Origin: Bedellia somnulentella
Lineage: Eukaryota; Arthropoda; Insecta; Lepidoptera; Bedelliidae
Direction of reading: 5' to 3'
DNA: 64,000 nucleotides
Assembly (NCBI GenBank): GCA_963576735.1
Contig: OY755176.1
Coordinates: forward strand, 10,401,423-10,465,422
Both the position numbers and the translations under genes were made by a program. Each line of letters begins with the position of its first letter. Position 1 is the first letter of the stretch. The notes beneath the pieces are model-generated. The model saw only the letters and a list, made by a program, of their open reading frames with translations, did not search any database and was not told the origin of the DNA. Shown here piece by piece: positions 1-11,788 of this stretch.

Positions 1-3000
1 TAACCTATTTTGTAAAAGCGTAGAATTAGTTTTGTTCGTTGATTGCCTCCATTCAGAAGATTACAGGTAATTCAGATGCAGATTAAATATCGTGAGAAGC
101 ATAATTTCGCTAGTTATGCAAATGGCGCCGGCTTCAGTGGTAGCTTGCGAAATAATTTATTATTGTAATATAATAATGAATTTTAAAATATTAATTCTAC
201 CCTTTTGTTCTGGCTGAAAAAAAGATAATAAAGGAATCATGTTGCAATATTGAAATTTGACAATTAATGATAAGCAAACAATTCCAAATAGTTTCAATGT
301 TATGATGATATCCATTATCCCTCATCTGAGACATAAGGCTCTAAGAAAGGGACTTACAGTTTTCACAATTTTCTGCCATTTCCAGACCAACCCAGTCCAG
401 TCCAATCGACAAACACTTTTTTTTGACGTAGAGTATTATCATCGTAGATTCGAAAGTAGGCTGTTAGGTCGCTTTTTATTTGCAAGATGAAACAACTTAT
501 TTAGTCTAAATAATGGCCTTTAAAACGGTTTAACCACCCGCCCATTTACTATCAAACAATTGCTGTCCTGATACACCGGTTTTATGCGCCCTTCACCAAA
601 CCCTTGATCCACTTTTTAAAAGGGACTTACCCACACTGTGGCGTCCGCTGTGTTGCCGCCCCTCCAAAAACAAAGAAGCATGTACCTATATATGTGAATT
701 TAATAATAATTACTGCAGCAAAAATTAAGCTACGAGTATGTCTTGCAACTATGCACATAAAATAATTCTTTAAAACGAAATAATACAAACAAAAGTTATG
801 AATAAAATGAAAACCTCGTATATTCACAAGGTGTCATCAAAGACATCTCAAACCGCAGCATACAGATTTTAAGTGTTAAGTCACCGAGCTAGAGTGTAGA
901 ATTCCATAACAGTGGGGTATAGAAAGCACTTGGGCCACGTAAAGTGGTTAACGCAAGGCTCGCACAAGTGAAATGCAAAGAGATGTGGCGGAATTGTAAG
1001 GATTCCATTTTGAAATCCTGCCGGCAGCGAGGTTAAATACAGATTCTTTTTAACACGACTTTTTCTTTTAAGGGTTTTACAAATCTGTAGACTGTAAAGA
1101 AAACTTCTTTGTGTTACCATTTTGTAACGAAACATTTTAAGGTGTGTTTGTCGAAACATTTATAAAATAATTAAATGATTAAAACAAAATTATTTGTTGG
1201 ATATCTACGTAACATGATTATTATTTATTGTGTCTACGAGCATATAAGGGTTGCCTGGAAAAGCGCTTTTAGTTATACAATCGCCAACTTTACTTTTATA
1301 ATTTTTTTTTTAATATTTCTCTTGGAAGTTGAATTTCTCTCATGGTTATTGTAAAAAAATACTAATTTTTTTAAAGATTAGTAAGTTTTTTTTAGTCCAT
1401 GGCGCTGTGAGACCAGCATTTTTTTTATTTTACTACCTTTACCCTCTACATTTCCAAAAAAAAAAACTGCAATGTTTCCAATTCTCATTTTTGCTTCTGA
1501 GTATATGTATTATTTGTATATTATGAAAGAAATTTTAACAAATATAGATTATTATTAATGACCTGTATATTGTAATGTAACGTAACAGACATTTTATTTA
1601 CATCTTTTTATGAAACTCTCTTTATTGTATGTCTTTATATAGACATGAAAAAACAGAAATACTTCTGTTCAATACATTTATCGAAAGTGTAGTAAAATAA
1701 CTAGTCTACTAATGTAGATTTTAATCTCTGTAATGTATTAGTAACTAAAACATTTATCTCGCATTTCGTCATCATCAGCATAACGTGCATGAAAATTTTC
1801 ACGCCAATAAATTGCCAGTAAATGCTTTTGAAATTATCATCCTCTACCTGGCGACACCTTTTTGAGAATAAGTATATTATTGTATATAAGTTATTTTTAC
1901 ATACAATTATAAAATTATAATTTATTCACTTAACTTTACTACCTATATATACATGGTTTAAAACGGGACATTTTATAAAATAGGTTAGTTTGCGGGTAGG
2001 AAATTTCGCATCAGCGAAGTTATACGAATTGGAAGAATCAAACACCGTGTTGGTACATTGTACAAAATCATTTTCCACCCGTCAACCTCAGCTATTCTGA
2101 ATGGCTTACAATTTATTTTTTTGCTGTCGGATGTTTTCATACGGAATAAAATATTGGTGAAATATAACATTGAAATGTTTTTGTATTGAATTCAATCGGA
2201 AATCATACATTTTATTACCTTTCACATTTATATGAAGGAATCATATATGTATAACTAAAACGAGAGTAACAACATGTATTTAAGCTAAGTTCTTATTCTG
2301 CAATTTTTTCTCCTAACATCGTAAATTGATTAAGGTATTTCACTCCAACATTACTATGGTTATGCTGTACCCAATCAAAATTAATTATGTTAAAACTGTA
2401 AAATGCACATTAGCCATTAACACTTCAAAAAGAAACATCATGTGAAAAAGTGAATTTCTAATCTTTCATTCCATTAATTCATATTTTTTCAAAGCCTCCA
2501 AAAAATAGATCTTTCGTCATTAATTATTTAGTAATACAGACTACTGACAGCTTTTTCCCAGAGGATGACCTCTCCTCAAGGCAATTATGTCGCACTCATT
2601 TATTATTTATAAAATAGCCTATTTTCCTCATCTTATTGTTATTTTTTGTTCGGATATTCTGTAGCTTGATATTATTTTATAACGAGGCGGTATTTGGGTA
2701 TTCAAGTTTAGATTAACATCTTTTAGAAAAAGAAACATTTAGGTACATACAATTACACAAATTTAAATATGAATACGTTTAAAATATATTAAGTAGACTC
2801 TTCTCTAGCAAATACATATTCAGCAGCAGTAACCGTAAAATAGTATTAATCGAAATAGTAATCAAGTAATCTGACACATTTAAAAAAATATTTCGAAACA
2901 TGTATTTTTAAGCATTATAAAATGAAAGACGAATTTAAAAAAAAAGTCCATCGCATGCAGACAAAACACATATTAAAATCGTCAATCAACAAATGTCCTA

Positions 3001-3453
3001 CTATAAAAAAGGTAATAAAAGCATAAAAATATTGCAGTTTATTCGTCCACATAAAAGACGATGCGGTTTCATCTTTTATATCACAAAGATAGGGAAGTTT
3101 CGGAATGAGAGGAATTTTTATTATCAATATATGGGGCTGTTGTATTCTACCCCGCTGTATTCACATCATTGAGTATTTATGACAATGAGTGGAGGAACGA
3201 AATATGAAGTCGTAAAATTACTTTGTGTGAATTGATGACTTTATCGTTTTAGGTTTGATTCTTGGCTGCTATTACACTTTATGTAAGATTTAACCTTTCC
3301 AAGATTACAGTATTTTAAGATAGGTATTTGAAAATATGTGTTTATATTTAACTTCCTCGATAGGTTGTTGCTATTGTAGTGTCACAAAGCACCAAAAATA
3401 TATTTAACACAGGAGTGTTTCTTTTCTAATCCTCTTATATGAGTAAGCGAAAT
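1..3453. other. Anonymous AT-rich sequence, no gene seen
   Basis: No open frame above about 100 codons and none with recognisable protein motifs. The short frames here fit chance in AT-rich DNA. I saw no repeat family that recurs elsewhere in the window. Intron or intergenic sequence is the simplest reading. Confidence 0.6.
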
Positions 3454-3617
3454 AAAAAAGGCTGGCGTCGGAAAGTTTGAAGAATAAAATAGCATGTATG
3501 AAAAGATTGATGCATGTAGACGAAGCTCGAGATGTATGCTAGGATCGTACGAAGTGGCAGTTGATAGTATCTGCCTACCGCAATGGGAACAAACGGCGTG
3601 AGTTATGTATGTATGGA
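3454..3617 (+). mobile_element. RTE-type LINE, degraded 3' end
   Basis: This stretch matches the last ~150 bp of the RTE LINE at 7.9-9.3 kb in the opposite orientation: the region coding for 'MKNKR...CMKRLMDV', the 'agtggc' block, a degenerate 'cctaccgcaatgggaac' and a final 'ggcgtgag' followed by 'ttatgtatgtatgg'. The reading frame is broken by substitutions and small indels, so this is an old 5'-truncated copy. Confidence 0.8.
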
Positions 3618-5674
3618 AGAGCGAACTAAAACAGGTATACATATTTATAGTTTGACCTAATTTATTTGTCCTCATCATGATCACAAGGTGGTCAGAAGAA
3701 ATATTATGTTTACATTCTTATAATAAGTCAAAAAGCTTTTTAGTTATGTGTACATCAAATCTAATTATATCTGGAAAGTCTTAATCCGATCCTCACACAG
3801 ATAGACACACACACTGCCAGATGGATACCATTAAGATTAGTAAATTTCAGGCCGAATCATCTGATTATTAGAGAAATAGCTCCGTATTTCTGAGTGCACA
3901 CTAAGCCGCGTCGGTCGTTGGTTTGGGTTACAAACACAGTAGTGGTTTTGATTTTTGCTAACCCACGCTGGGCTTCACATCATCTGTAGTGTTTGATAAG
4001 AAATAGCAGTATATGGGCACTGCCCACACCAACTGCATAAAATAAATGCTTTAACTATTTTTTCTGTAATAATATTTCGAAAATAAAACTTCATCAGTTT
4101 TATTTCATACATCACACTCTCGAGTAGATTCGTGATTCCAACTCTAAACATAAAAGTGTATAGAAAACTTTTATCACACAGTTCGTCGAGGGAAAGACAA
4201 ACGGACAAGCAGTTTTACAACTACGTGATAAACCGTCGGAGTTTAACTGCAATGAAATTCGATAACCTAGCACTTTATATCCTGAAATGGTGCGCAGTAA
4301 CACACTTCAACCGTTCAAAAGGTCACAGTATACCAACTTTGTTTCCAGCGCTCTAGAATGTTCCCGATAACTTACTCACACACGTTTTATCAGTTTATTA
4401 AAGTGATGAAATTTCCTTTTATAGCTAATTATTTAAATATATGTCGTTTTTATTTGCCAGGTTTTAAATTTGCATGGATTTGGTAGGTTTAGTTTATTTT
4501 GCATCTTTTTACTTAGTTTACATAATCTTTTTCTGGGTCTACTTAATACAAGATTGTTTTTAAACTTTGACTGCCAAACTAATTGCATATTAATGATGGA
4601 CACCCAAAATAACAAATTTTATAATCAGAGTTTTAAATTCTAATTACAATCACTCAAAATCACCAGAGCCCATGATATAACTATATTATACCGACGGGGA
4701 GTAAGGAAAAGTGGTACTTTATGTCGACAGGAGCCAAAGGGCTCAAAAATCTTAGAAATGTGATAAAAGCATCACAACAATACAATATAAATATGTTCTG
4801 TCATGAGAATCAATTTAAACTCGAATGTGAAAAACGCACCCAAAAGCAGCTCTTTGTTCATATGGAAATCAAAAGTACATAATACGAAATAAACTAATAT
4901 CATTTAATTATACGTACGCCATTATATTATGTTCAGGGAGATAAAACTATTGATGGTCAATTTGTGTGATCCTCGTAAAACTCTCTTGCTTTTCTCAGAT
5001 TTATCAATCTTCTCTTACATGCTATTTTATCTTTCTCTTTTCGGACATGTCTTTTTATTATTAGCACCAGAAATAGAAAAAAACAGTAACTTCATTAAAC
5101 TAGCTGTATACAAAAATTCAAAGCTACTATGTCTTCGACACAAGAGGAGGTTAATCAATTGAACTTTTCGTATATGTTTCATAAATAAAATATATTTTTT
5201 AATCAAAAAGGCCTACTTTAAAATGTGAAGCTTCTATTCTGTACCTACCTAAGCTTTGACAATAATTTAGAGCATGCAAGTCTCTGACGCAAACTTTTCT
5301 AGAGATGTTGCTTAAGTGAGTTTCCGGATTTCTAGTCACGATGCGTATTGGCAAACTTTTGTTACCTATGTATTTTATAAGACTTTTTTGTGTTGTTTAC
5401 AATATTTCCCCATTATTGTGTTTACCTGCATAGATAACAGGATGTGACATTACAACTATTTTTTTTGGTTTATTTTATTTGTTTAACAGGTTAAAAGAGA
5501 AAAGACTTTGACTAACAATTTTGGCTATTTGGTTAATTTTATTATGATAAGTCATACTTTAACCAATACATGACACAACAAGTAAACTATACAAATATAA
5601 TGTGTCTTAAAGAATGCTCCAAATACAACTAATTTTAATTGATGCACATGTTAGTATTTGACATTTTAGAACAC
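3618..5674. other. Anonymous sequence, no gene seen
   Basis: Only short chance frames. The stretch around 3775-3990 has locally higher GC and could be a worn repeat, but I could not match it to another copy in the window. Confidence 0.5.
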
Positions 5675-5686
5675 ACAATTAAAAAA

Positions 5687-6059
5687 GCGACATGATAGTC
5701 CAGTGGGTAGAACACCCGCCCGAAAACAGAAGGGCGTGAGTTCCAATCCTAGGTCGGGCCTACACCAATTTGTCTTTTCTAAAGTCATATGTGTGGTTAA
5801 TTTATCATGGTTGTTAACGGTGAGGGAAAACATCGTGAGGAAACCCACATGGCTGAGTTGTACTTAGTCATGTGACAGTGTATTCGTACAAAACGGCGAT
5901 AGGCCTGCCCCCTATCACGTGAGTACACTGTCTAAGCAAAACGTGGGTACCTTTTCTGGACACTAGATGGCGCTGCCATGTGAGTTCAGAAGTATTGGTA
6001 CCTCTGCCAACCCCTTCGGGGATAAACGGCGTGAACGTTTATGTTATGTTATGTATGTT
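5687..6059 (+). mobile_element. tRNA-derived SINE, family A, intact copy 1
   Basis: A full-length SINE. Its head holds RNA polymerase III promoter boxes: an A box at 'gatagtccagtgg' and a B box at 'gagttccaatcct'. The body is about 300 bp. The 3' end is a CCCC-TTCG-GGGG hairpin (6011-6021), then 'ggcgtga', then a (TTATG)n-type tail. The flanks carry a 12-bp direct repeat ACAATTAAAAAA (5675-5686 and 6060-6071), as expected for target-primed insertion. Two other near-full copies in the window confirm both ends. It encodes no protein and must be copied by another element's reverse transcriptase. Confidence 0.92.
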
Positions 6060-6071
6060 ACAATTAAAAAA

Positions 6072-7852
6072 ATAAGATGGAGCAGTTAAGTATTTGATAA
6101 ATATGCAATACACCACAGCTAATGTTTTTTCTCTATTATAAATCGGTTTAAAAAAAGGCATGCAATCATTCATAACCAATACTTAAGCTATACAATTGTA
6201 TAATGTATTGTTACTCAAAATAGCAATGGTCTAAATTAGTTCTATCACGTTCGCTACACATTTAAAAAGAAGCTGTTTATCCGTTAATGGGTCACGTCTC
6301 GGGCTCATTATACAGCTGATAGTGCCTGGGCACTTCAAATGTAACAATTCAAGAGGATTATAAACTTTTTACGCTGATAGACTCGAGTTTAGCTTTCTGC
6401 GAGTACGTGATTGCAAGTTTTCGGTATACTCTTGTGTAGTTTCGCTTAGTTTGCTCTCTGGTTTTAGCTTAGACTAAGTCTATTTTATCCTCTGCAAAAT
6501 TAAACCTATTGAGATTATGTGTGGGCTTACCATCTTCAAATATAACTTGGTGAGATCAAAGTGTAAAGGTATATGGAATGGATCAAACTGAACTTTGATA
6601 GATATTAGTTATATTTATGGTTTAATTATTTTCCTTAAATGAATTTCTGATATAATTTGATACTATATATTCTATGTATTAGATATTGTATAATAAAATA
6701 CTGAGCAAAAATAAAGACATAAAAGGTTACACGTTAATCCAACTAAAACGTTATATCACAAACTGGTTACAAGAGTTAACATACAACGAGGTTGAGCAAT
6801 TACTATTAAAAACCTATTGACGTATAGGTACAATATCATACACACCCACAAGCACAAATAATGTCCCTCTCTCCCACACACAAACACACACACACACACA
6901 CGCGCACACACACACGCACGCACACACACACACACAAACACGCACATAGACTCATACACTCACAAACACACACATAATACGAGTTCTGATCTGTTATAGC
7001 TATTAATTATGAAAAAATGAACTATTTCATTTTCTCTTTAAAAACTTTTTTCTATTTTTCTATTTCTACATAAATGTTTTTTTTTGTATCTTTGTACTTG
7101 AAACAAAATTAAAAATGGCCATCAGCACATAATTGTTATGTTACTTAGTTATTTAAAAGAGCCTGTTTGCTGCGTCACAGGGAAACCTACTGCGGTAAAC
7201 ACCGAAACCAACTCATTGTAAACTACTTGATTTTGTGAAATAAATGCCTTTTTTTTTTTAGATTATTGATCCAATATATGCGCCATATATCTTGGTTACT
7301 TTGCGTCCATCAATCAAGGTAGATAGTTGTGCAAGGACTTTGCTTTGTTATCCGAGCAACATAACCTCACAGTGTAATTGTTGTAATATCAACACTATAC
7401 ATATACCAAACATTGAAGACAAAAAATATCAACACTATACATATAGCGGTGATATTTTTGTCACATGGTAGATTCTTGGCCAGTTTTGAAAAATTAATGT
7501 GGAAAAGATTGTAAAAATATAAAGGTCGTCGTCGTGATAAAATAAAGGTGATGATTCTGAAACAGCATCGCCCAAATATTACATGAAAAGCCCTTAACAC
7601 AACAACTATGTAGATTGAACAAGAACTCCCTCAAATATAGCAATGTTTTTTTTTGTTTTTTGTACTGTCCGGTTTGTGTTTTGAAACAAACTTATAAATA
7701 TCTCCAACAGTAAGCTACTTGCTGGAATTAAATAAGTCATTAAATATGTGTTAAGCCATAGTTTCATTATAGCAAGAGAGTATTGGTCAAATACAGCAGT
7801 AAACCTAATCAAATTTGAATTAGCTTATACATTAATATTTTAATGAAAATTG
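6072..7852. other. Mostly anonymous sequence around a (CA)n tract
   Basis: Apart from the microsatellite listed separately I see no gene. A direct repeat of about 20 bp ('aatatcaacactatacat') occurs at about 7385 and again about 40 bp later. A frame with no start codon is open from 7262 to the TAG near 7468 after a pyrimidine-rich 'ttttttag'; I treat it as chance. Confidence 0.5.
6874..6974. repeat. (CA)n microsatellite, interrupted
   Basis: About 100 bp of CA dinucleotides interrupted by CG, AA and TA variants. A simple sequence repeat. The Cys/Val-rich open frame across it on the - strand is an artefact of the repeat. Confidence 0.95.
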
Positions 7853-7865
7853 TGTTGTGACTATA

Positions 7866-9287
7866 CATACATACATACATACATATTCTCACGCCGTTAG
7901 TTCCCATTGGGGTAGGCAGAGACTATCGATCGCCACTTTGTACGATCCTGGCAAACCTCTCTGGCTTCGTTTACATCCATCAATCTTTTCATACATGCTC
8001 TTTTATTCTTCATACTGCGGACACCTGCCTTTTTGAGCACATTTTCTATTTGATCCAAATGTGTCCTCCGAGGTCGTCCTCTACTAACATTACCTTCCAC
8101 ATTGGCTCTATATATCTCTTTCACCAATTTACTGTCATCCATCCTCTCTATGTGCCCAAACCATCTCAACATTCCTTTTTCTATCTTTCTTACAATATCA
8201 TCTTTTACACCACACCTTTCACGAATCACATCATTCCTCACACGATCACATAACCTTACATTACACACTTTTCTGAGGGATCTCATTTCTACTGCATTCA
8301 CTCTACTTTCATGCTTCTTCTGCCACACCCAACATTCACTGCCATACATAAGCGTAGGAACGAGGACAGCATCATGCACAGCCATTCGGGCCTTTTCAGA
8401 CACCGACTGACCAGACATTAGACTATCCAGTGCTCCATTTACCGCATTACCCTTTTTCACTCTTCTCTCGATATCTTCATCACACTTTCCATCCCTAGTA
8501 AACAAACTTCCCAAATACACAAACTCTTTCACTTGTTCCACTTTCTTACCATTAATCTCAATCACGCATTCGGTCATATTCACCTCTCTTTCAAAAACCA
8601 TAGTTTTTGTTTTATCCACATTCACCCTCATTCCCTTTTTTTCAAAAGACGCACATGCAATATTCATCATCTCTTGCAGCTCTTCCACCGATGATGCAAG
8701 TAGCACTTGATCGTCGGCATATAAGAGGCATTTAATGATGAATCCACCCATTCTCAATCCATAATCACTTTCACGCAACTCTGTTAAACAGTCATCCATG
8801 AACAAATTGAAGAGCCACGGGGAAGCTACACAACCCTGTCGGACACCCCGAGAGATCCCGAACCAGTCAGTATTTTCCCCGTTTACTCTCACACATGCAC
8901 TGGAATCCTCATAGAGTGATACAAGTGCACGTATAAGTCGACTCCCCAAACCGAACTTGGATAACACCTCCCATAAACACTTTCTTACCACCCTATCATA
9001 CGCCTTCTCTAAATCAATGAAGGAGCAATACACCTTTCGGTTCTTAGCTAAGAACTTTTCGGTGATGCTCCTTAAAGAGAAGATTTGGTCCATACATCCC
9101 ATTCCCTTTCTAAATCCTGCTTGCACATCCCAAATTTTATCATCCGTTTCATTCATCACTCTTTCAATCAAAACCTTTGCATACAATTTACCGACAATGC
9201 TGAGTAGGCTAATTCCACGGTAGTTTCTAGCCTCCTGGTGTGACCCCTTTCCTTTATATAAAGGCACAATTACCGCTTTGCACCATT
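7866..9287 (-). mobile_element. RTE-type LINE, young 5'-truncated insertion
   Basis: A non-LTR retrotransposon inserted in reverse. The flanks carry a perfect 13-bp duplication TGTTGTGACTATA (7853-7865 and 9288-9300). The 3' end lies at the left with an (ATGT)n tail. The 5' end stops abruptly inside the reverse transcriptase at the duplication, as in ordinary 5' truncation during target-primed reverse transcription. The coding frame is open throughout and a second copy at 46.4 kb is almost identical, so the insertion is recent. The protein features and short tandem tail fit the RTE clade; Proto2 or another relative is possible. Confidence 0.9.
7897..9287 (-). CDS. Reverse transcriptase, C-terminal part (RTE-type LINE)
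   Basis: A truncated polyprotein holding most of the reverse transcriptase and the C-terminal region; the N-terminal endonuclease is absent. Catalytic motifs are clear: FIDLEKAYDRV (motif A), GVRQGCVASPWLFNLFMD (motif B) and LLYADDQVLL (the YADD box). Then come the DKTKTMVF and FVYLGSLF blocks and the C-terminal RWFGHIERM/GRPRR block common in RTE-like proteins. There is no genuine start: the codon at 9265-9267 is GTG, and the frame runs open into the truncation point ('KWCKAVIVPLYKGKG'). The stop TAA lies only about 30 bases from the tandem tail, so there is almost no 3' untranslated region. The missing endonuclease makes this copy inactive by itself, although its RT frame is undamaged. Confidence 0.93.
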
Positions 9288-9300
9288 TGTTGTGACTATA

Positions 9301-10369
9301 TTTAGTTGATTTTAATCTGATAGCAATAAGTGATTCAATTAATAGTTTACTACATTTACAATACCATTTATTGTGTAACCAATAACTAATAATATTTAGA
9401 TTAAACTACCATTGTTCTTTATTTAATAGTAGTTGACCGCACCACTTCGTTTGCGTGACATAAGACTTACTTATAAGAAAAGAAACCTCGAATCAATCAA
9501 AATCATGTATGTTTGTAAAAAATATAATAGTAATAAAAACATCTTAAATATCCTTCTGCTATACCTAACCTAACCTACCGAATTTAAATTAGATTTCATT
9601 CTTAGTGCTCACTTAAAAAACAATAGAAACTCCTGGGCAAAATTTCAAGTTTCTAGGCATAGTACTTTCTTGTAGTATAAGGATTATATTGTGTTATTTT
9701 CAACAGCATTAGAACACAAAAACTTATTGATATATTCGATTGTTGTAAATATGTAAATTGAAAGTAAGACTGCCTATAAAATAAAAAAAAACAAGTGAGC
9801 ATTCCATCCTATGAATATAAAGCGTGGCAAATATTATTATACCAAATTCAAGGGCCCCAGAATAAAGTGTATGTTATTTTGGCTTCTCACTATCTTCGGG
9901 GCTTTCCTCTTGTTGAATTTATAAGAGGGTAACTTATTTATTTATCCAAAAGGGACCCAGTATCATGCCAGCGGCGATGGAGACATAATATTTTCAATAA
10001 AAATACTCGTTGTAAATCTTCCACAGAATCACTGTAACCATTTTTATTGTGAGAAGTGTTTATCTGGGGGCGTTTTTATTGCCCCACAAATAAATTACCA
10101 TCCCGCTTTATACGCTGTGTGGACTAGAATAATCGTTTCATATGGTAATTTATAGAGAAGATTCTTTCCGGTGTTACTGTAAATTAAGTATGATATTTGT
10201 AAACAAATCTTTTATTTTTATTTCATTAAACTATTAAAGTAAATGTAAAGTAACTTTGTTTTCTAACTGACCATCTTTACAATATTAAGATTGCGTGTCT
10301 GTTTGACGGCTTTGTACCGTCTTAAGTTTTTATTTTTTTTATGCTCGTATAATAGTATAAGTAAGAAAA
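9301..10369. other. Anonymous sequence, no gene seen
   Basis: AT-rich with no long frame. The short 'cctaacctaacc' at about 9566 is far too short to be a telomeric array. Confidence 0.55.
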
Positions 10370-10790
10370 AGATAAGATAAGAAACACATTTATTCGTTGC
10401 TACACAGTTAACAATATAACTAAAAACATTAAAAACGAAACTAAATAAAAACTAAACAAAAAAAAACAAAAATATAAATAACAAGATTTTAAAAACAAGA
10501 GTTAACATTAAAAGTTATTGTCACAAGCCATACCCTGCGTAGCAATAAATTGGCGGCTGACTCAGCATTATCGTTGTGAGTAAATGCTCACAACACTGAT
10601 TTTCAGTCACCGCCAGGAAACGAACGGACTAATGAAAACTAAATAACTAAACTAAGTACATAATAAAAAATATACCTATACACAAGATAATATGTATACA
10701 CAATAGGTAACATAATAATAGATTAAAAATAATTGTAATAGAACAAAATACTAATATCAAGTAGTGAACAACTACATAAAATCAAAACAA
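10370..10790. repeat. Dispersed ~420-bp repeat, copy 1
   Basis: About 420 bp that recur, strongly conserved, at 37195-37605 inside the element in the gypsy retrotransposon. Both copies start with 'agataagataagaaacac', carry a central GC-richer block ('ccctgcgtagcaat' ... 'cagtcaccgccaggaaac') and end near 'caactacayaaaatcaaaac'. On the - strand the left end would be a 3' end with a (TTATC)n-like tail, which suggests a non-LTR 3' end. No coding frame is visible. Confidence 0.75.
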
Positions 10791-11060
10791 AGTGTGTAAT
10801 TATTTAATGTTGCTCATGTAGAACAGAGTATTTAGATAAAGTAACCACTTTTTTCGGTAAATATTTTATTATTTGGTGTATTATCAGTCGCATTCTTAAA
10901 TAAAGTTATGTAGGCAAATAATTATATGGACTATTTAACTCCCTCTATTATTATCCTGTACTAAATATTGTTTGTAAGCACATTTCCATGCATTAATCGC
11001 TTTTCTCATGATCTTTTACTTTTAAGAAATATTTTTATTTCTAAATAAAGCTTTTAAATT
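10791..11060. other. Anonymous sequence
   Basis: No gene or repeat recognised. Confidence 0.5.
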
Positions 11061-11225
11061 AATTTTTGGGCGATGCTGTTGGAGACCCATCACCAAGAAC
11101 CTTTATTTTAGAATCTTTTCCCCACTTAACTTCTAAATTTGGCTAAAGAATTTCTTATTCTGAAGCTCTGGTTACCCCTTTTAGGGATTTATAGCCGTCA
11201 GTATATGTATGTATATATGTTTATT
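11061..11225 (+). mobile_element. Repeat family B, 5'-truncated old copy
   Basis: Matches the last ~165 bp of the ~255-bp family B repeat: 'gggcgatgctgttggagaccc', the 'ctctggttacccctttta' hairpin and 'tatagccgtcagtatatgtatg'. Diverged and without its 5' half. Confidence 0.8.
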
Positions 11226-11253
11226 TCCAACTATTTAAAATATCTACGTACAC

Positions 11254-11300
11254 GCATATACTCATGCCTCCTGTCCGTTTTGGGGTATAGATCACTACTA
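11254..11300 (-). mobile_element. RTE-like 3' end, degraded
   Basis: 'catatactcatgcctcctgt' followed by 'ttggggtatagatcactac' aligns with the reverse-strand 3' end of the RTE LINE. Very short and diverged, so the call is tentative. Confidence 0.45.
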
Positions 11301-11303
11301 CTT

Positions 11304-11440
11304 AGCCGCGGACTGACTAAGCGAGCCGCCTCGCGAGGCAGCCTATATATACTTACGGAAAGAAGAAAACTTAAAGACCGAGGCTGCCTCGCGCGGCATG
11401 TGTACCGCGGCAAACGGTCGAGGCGGCTCGCTCAGTCAGT
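11304..11440. repeat. GC-rich foldback element
   Basis: About 135 bp with outer inverted arms (11311-11333 and 11419-11440, 'actgactRagcgagccgcc') and a second nested pair ('cgaggcagcct' at 11334-11344 against 11381-11391), separated by an AT-rich spacer. CCGCGG occurs near both ends. CpG content is far above the surroundings. No target duplication is convincing, and I cannot name the family. Confidence 0.7.
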
Positions 11441-11696
11441 ACGCACCTAAAAACAGCAAACGAGTTGAATGACCTTTGCGGATAAAAGTGCCCGATTCTA
11501 TAAACAGGCTTTTATGAGAAGGGTCTGAAGTTTCCTATTAAACGCTAGTTATCTGTTATTCTATTTTAAACTTTAATTAGAAAAACAGTTCATATAATGC
11601 GCAGCATACACTTCACAACGTGACGATAAAATGAGAATGGGTCGTATTATATTTAGTAATAAGAGTTAAATTAGTAATACTAAAAAGTTAAAGACC

Positions 11697-11788
11697 ACGT
11701 ATGAGAAGAACAATGAATTCGAGAGAAGCAAGAGAGTTTCTGCCTACGCCTATGGGAGCAATGGGCTTGAGTATAAGTAAGTAAGTAT
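11697..11788 (+). mobile_element. RTE-type LINE, short degraded 3' end
   Basis: 'agagagtttctgcctacgcc', 'atgggagcaatgggcttgag' and the tail 'tataagtaagtaagtatgg' align with the RTE terminus. Old fragment. Confidence 0.6.

Noticed and set aside
6756..6959. Cys/Val-rich peptide on the - strand
   Set aside because: It is a translation of the (CA)n microsatellite.
7262..7470. Open frame of about 69 codons after a 'ttttttag' acceptor-like site
   Set aside because: No start codon, no recognisable motif, a local duplication inside it, and chance length in AT-rich DNA.
8050..8410. Two + strand frames of 67 and 102 codons
   Set aside because: Antisense shadows of the RTE reverse transcriptase; the same frames recur at 46.5 kb because the element does.
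9560..9585. Telomere-like CCTAA repeats
   Set aside because: Only two to three units; too short for an insect telomeric array or a meaningful interstitial site.
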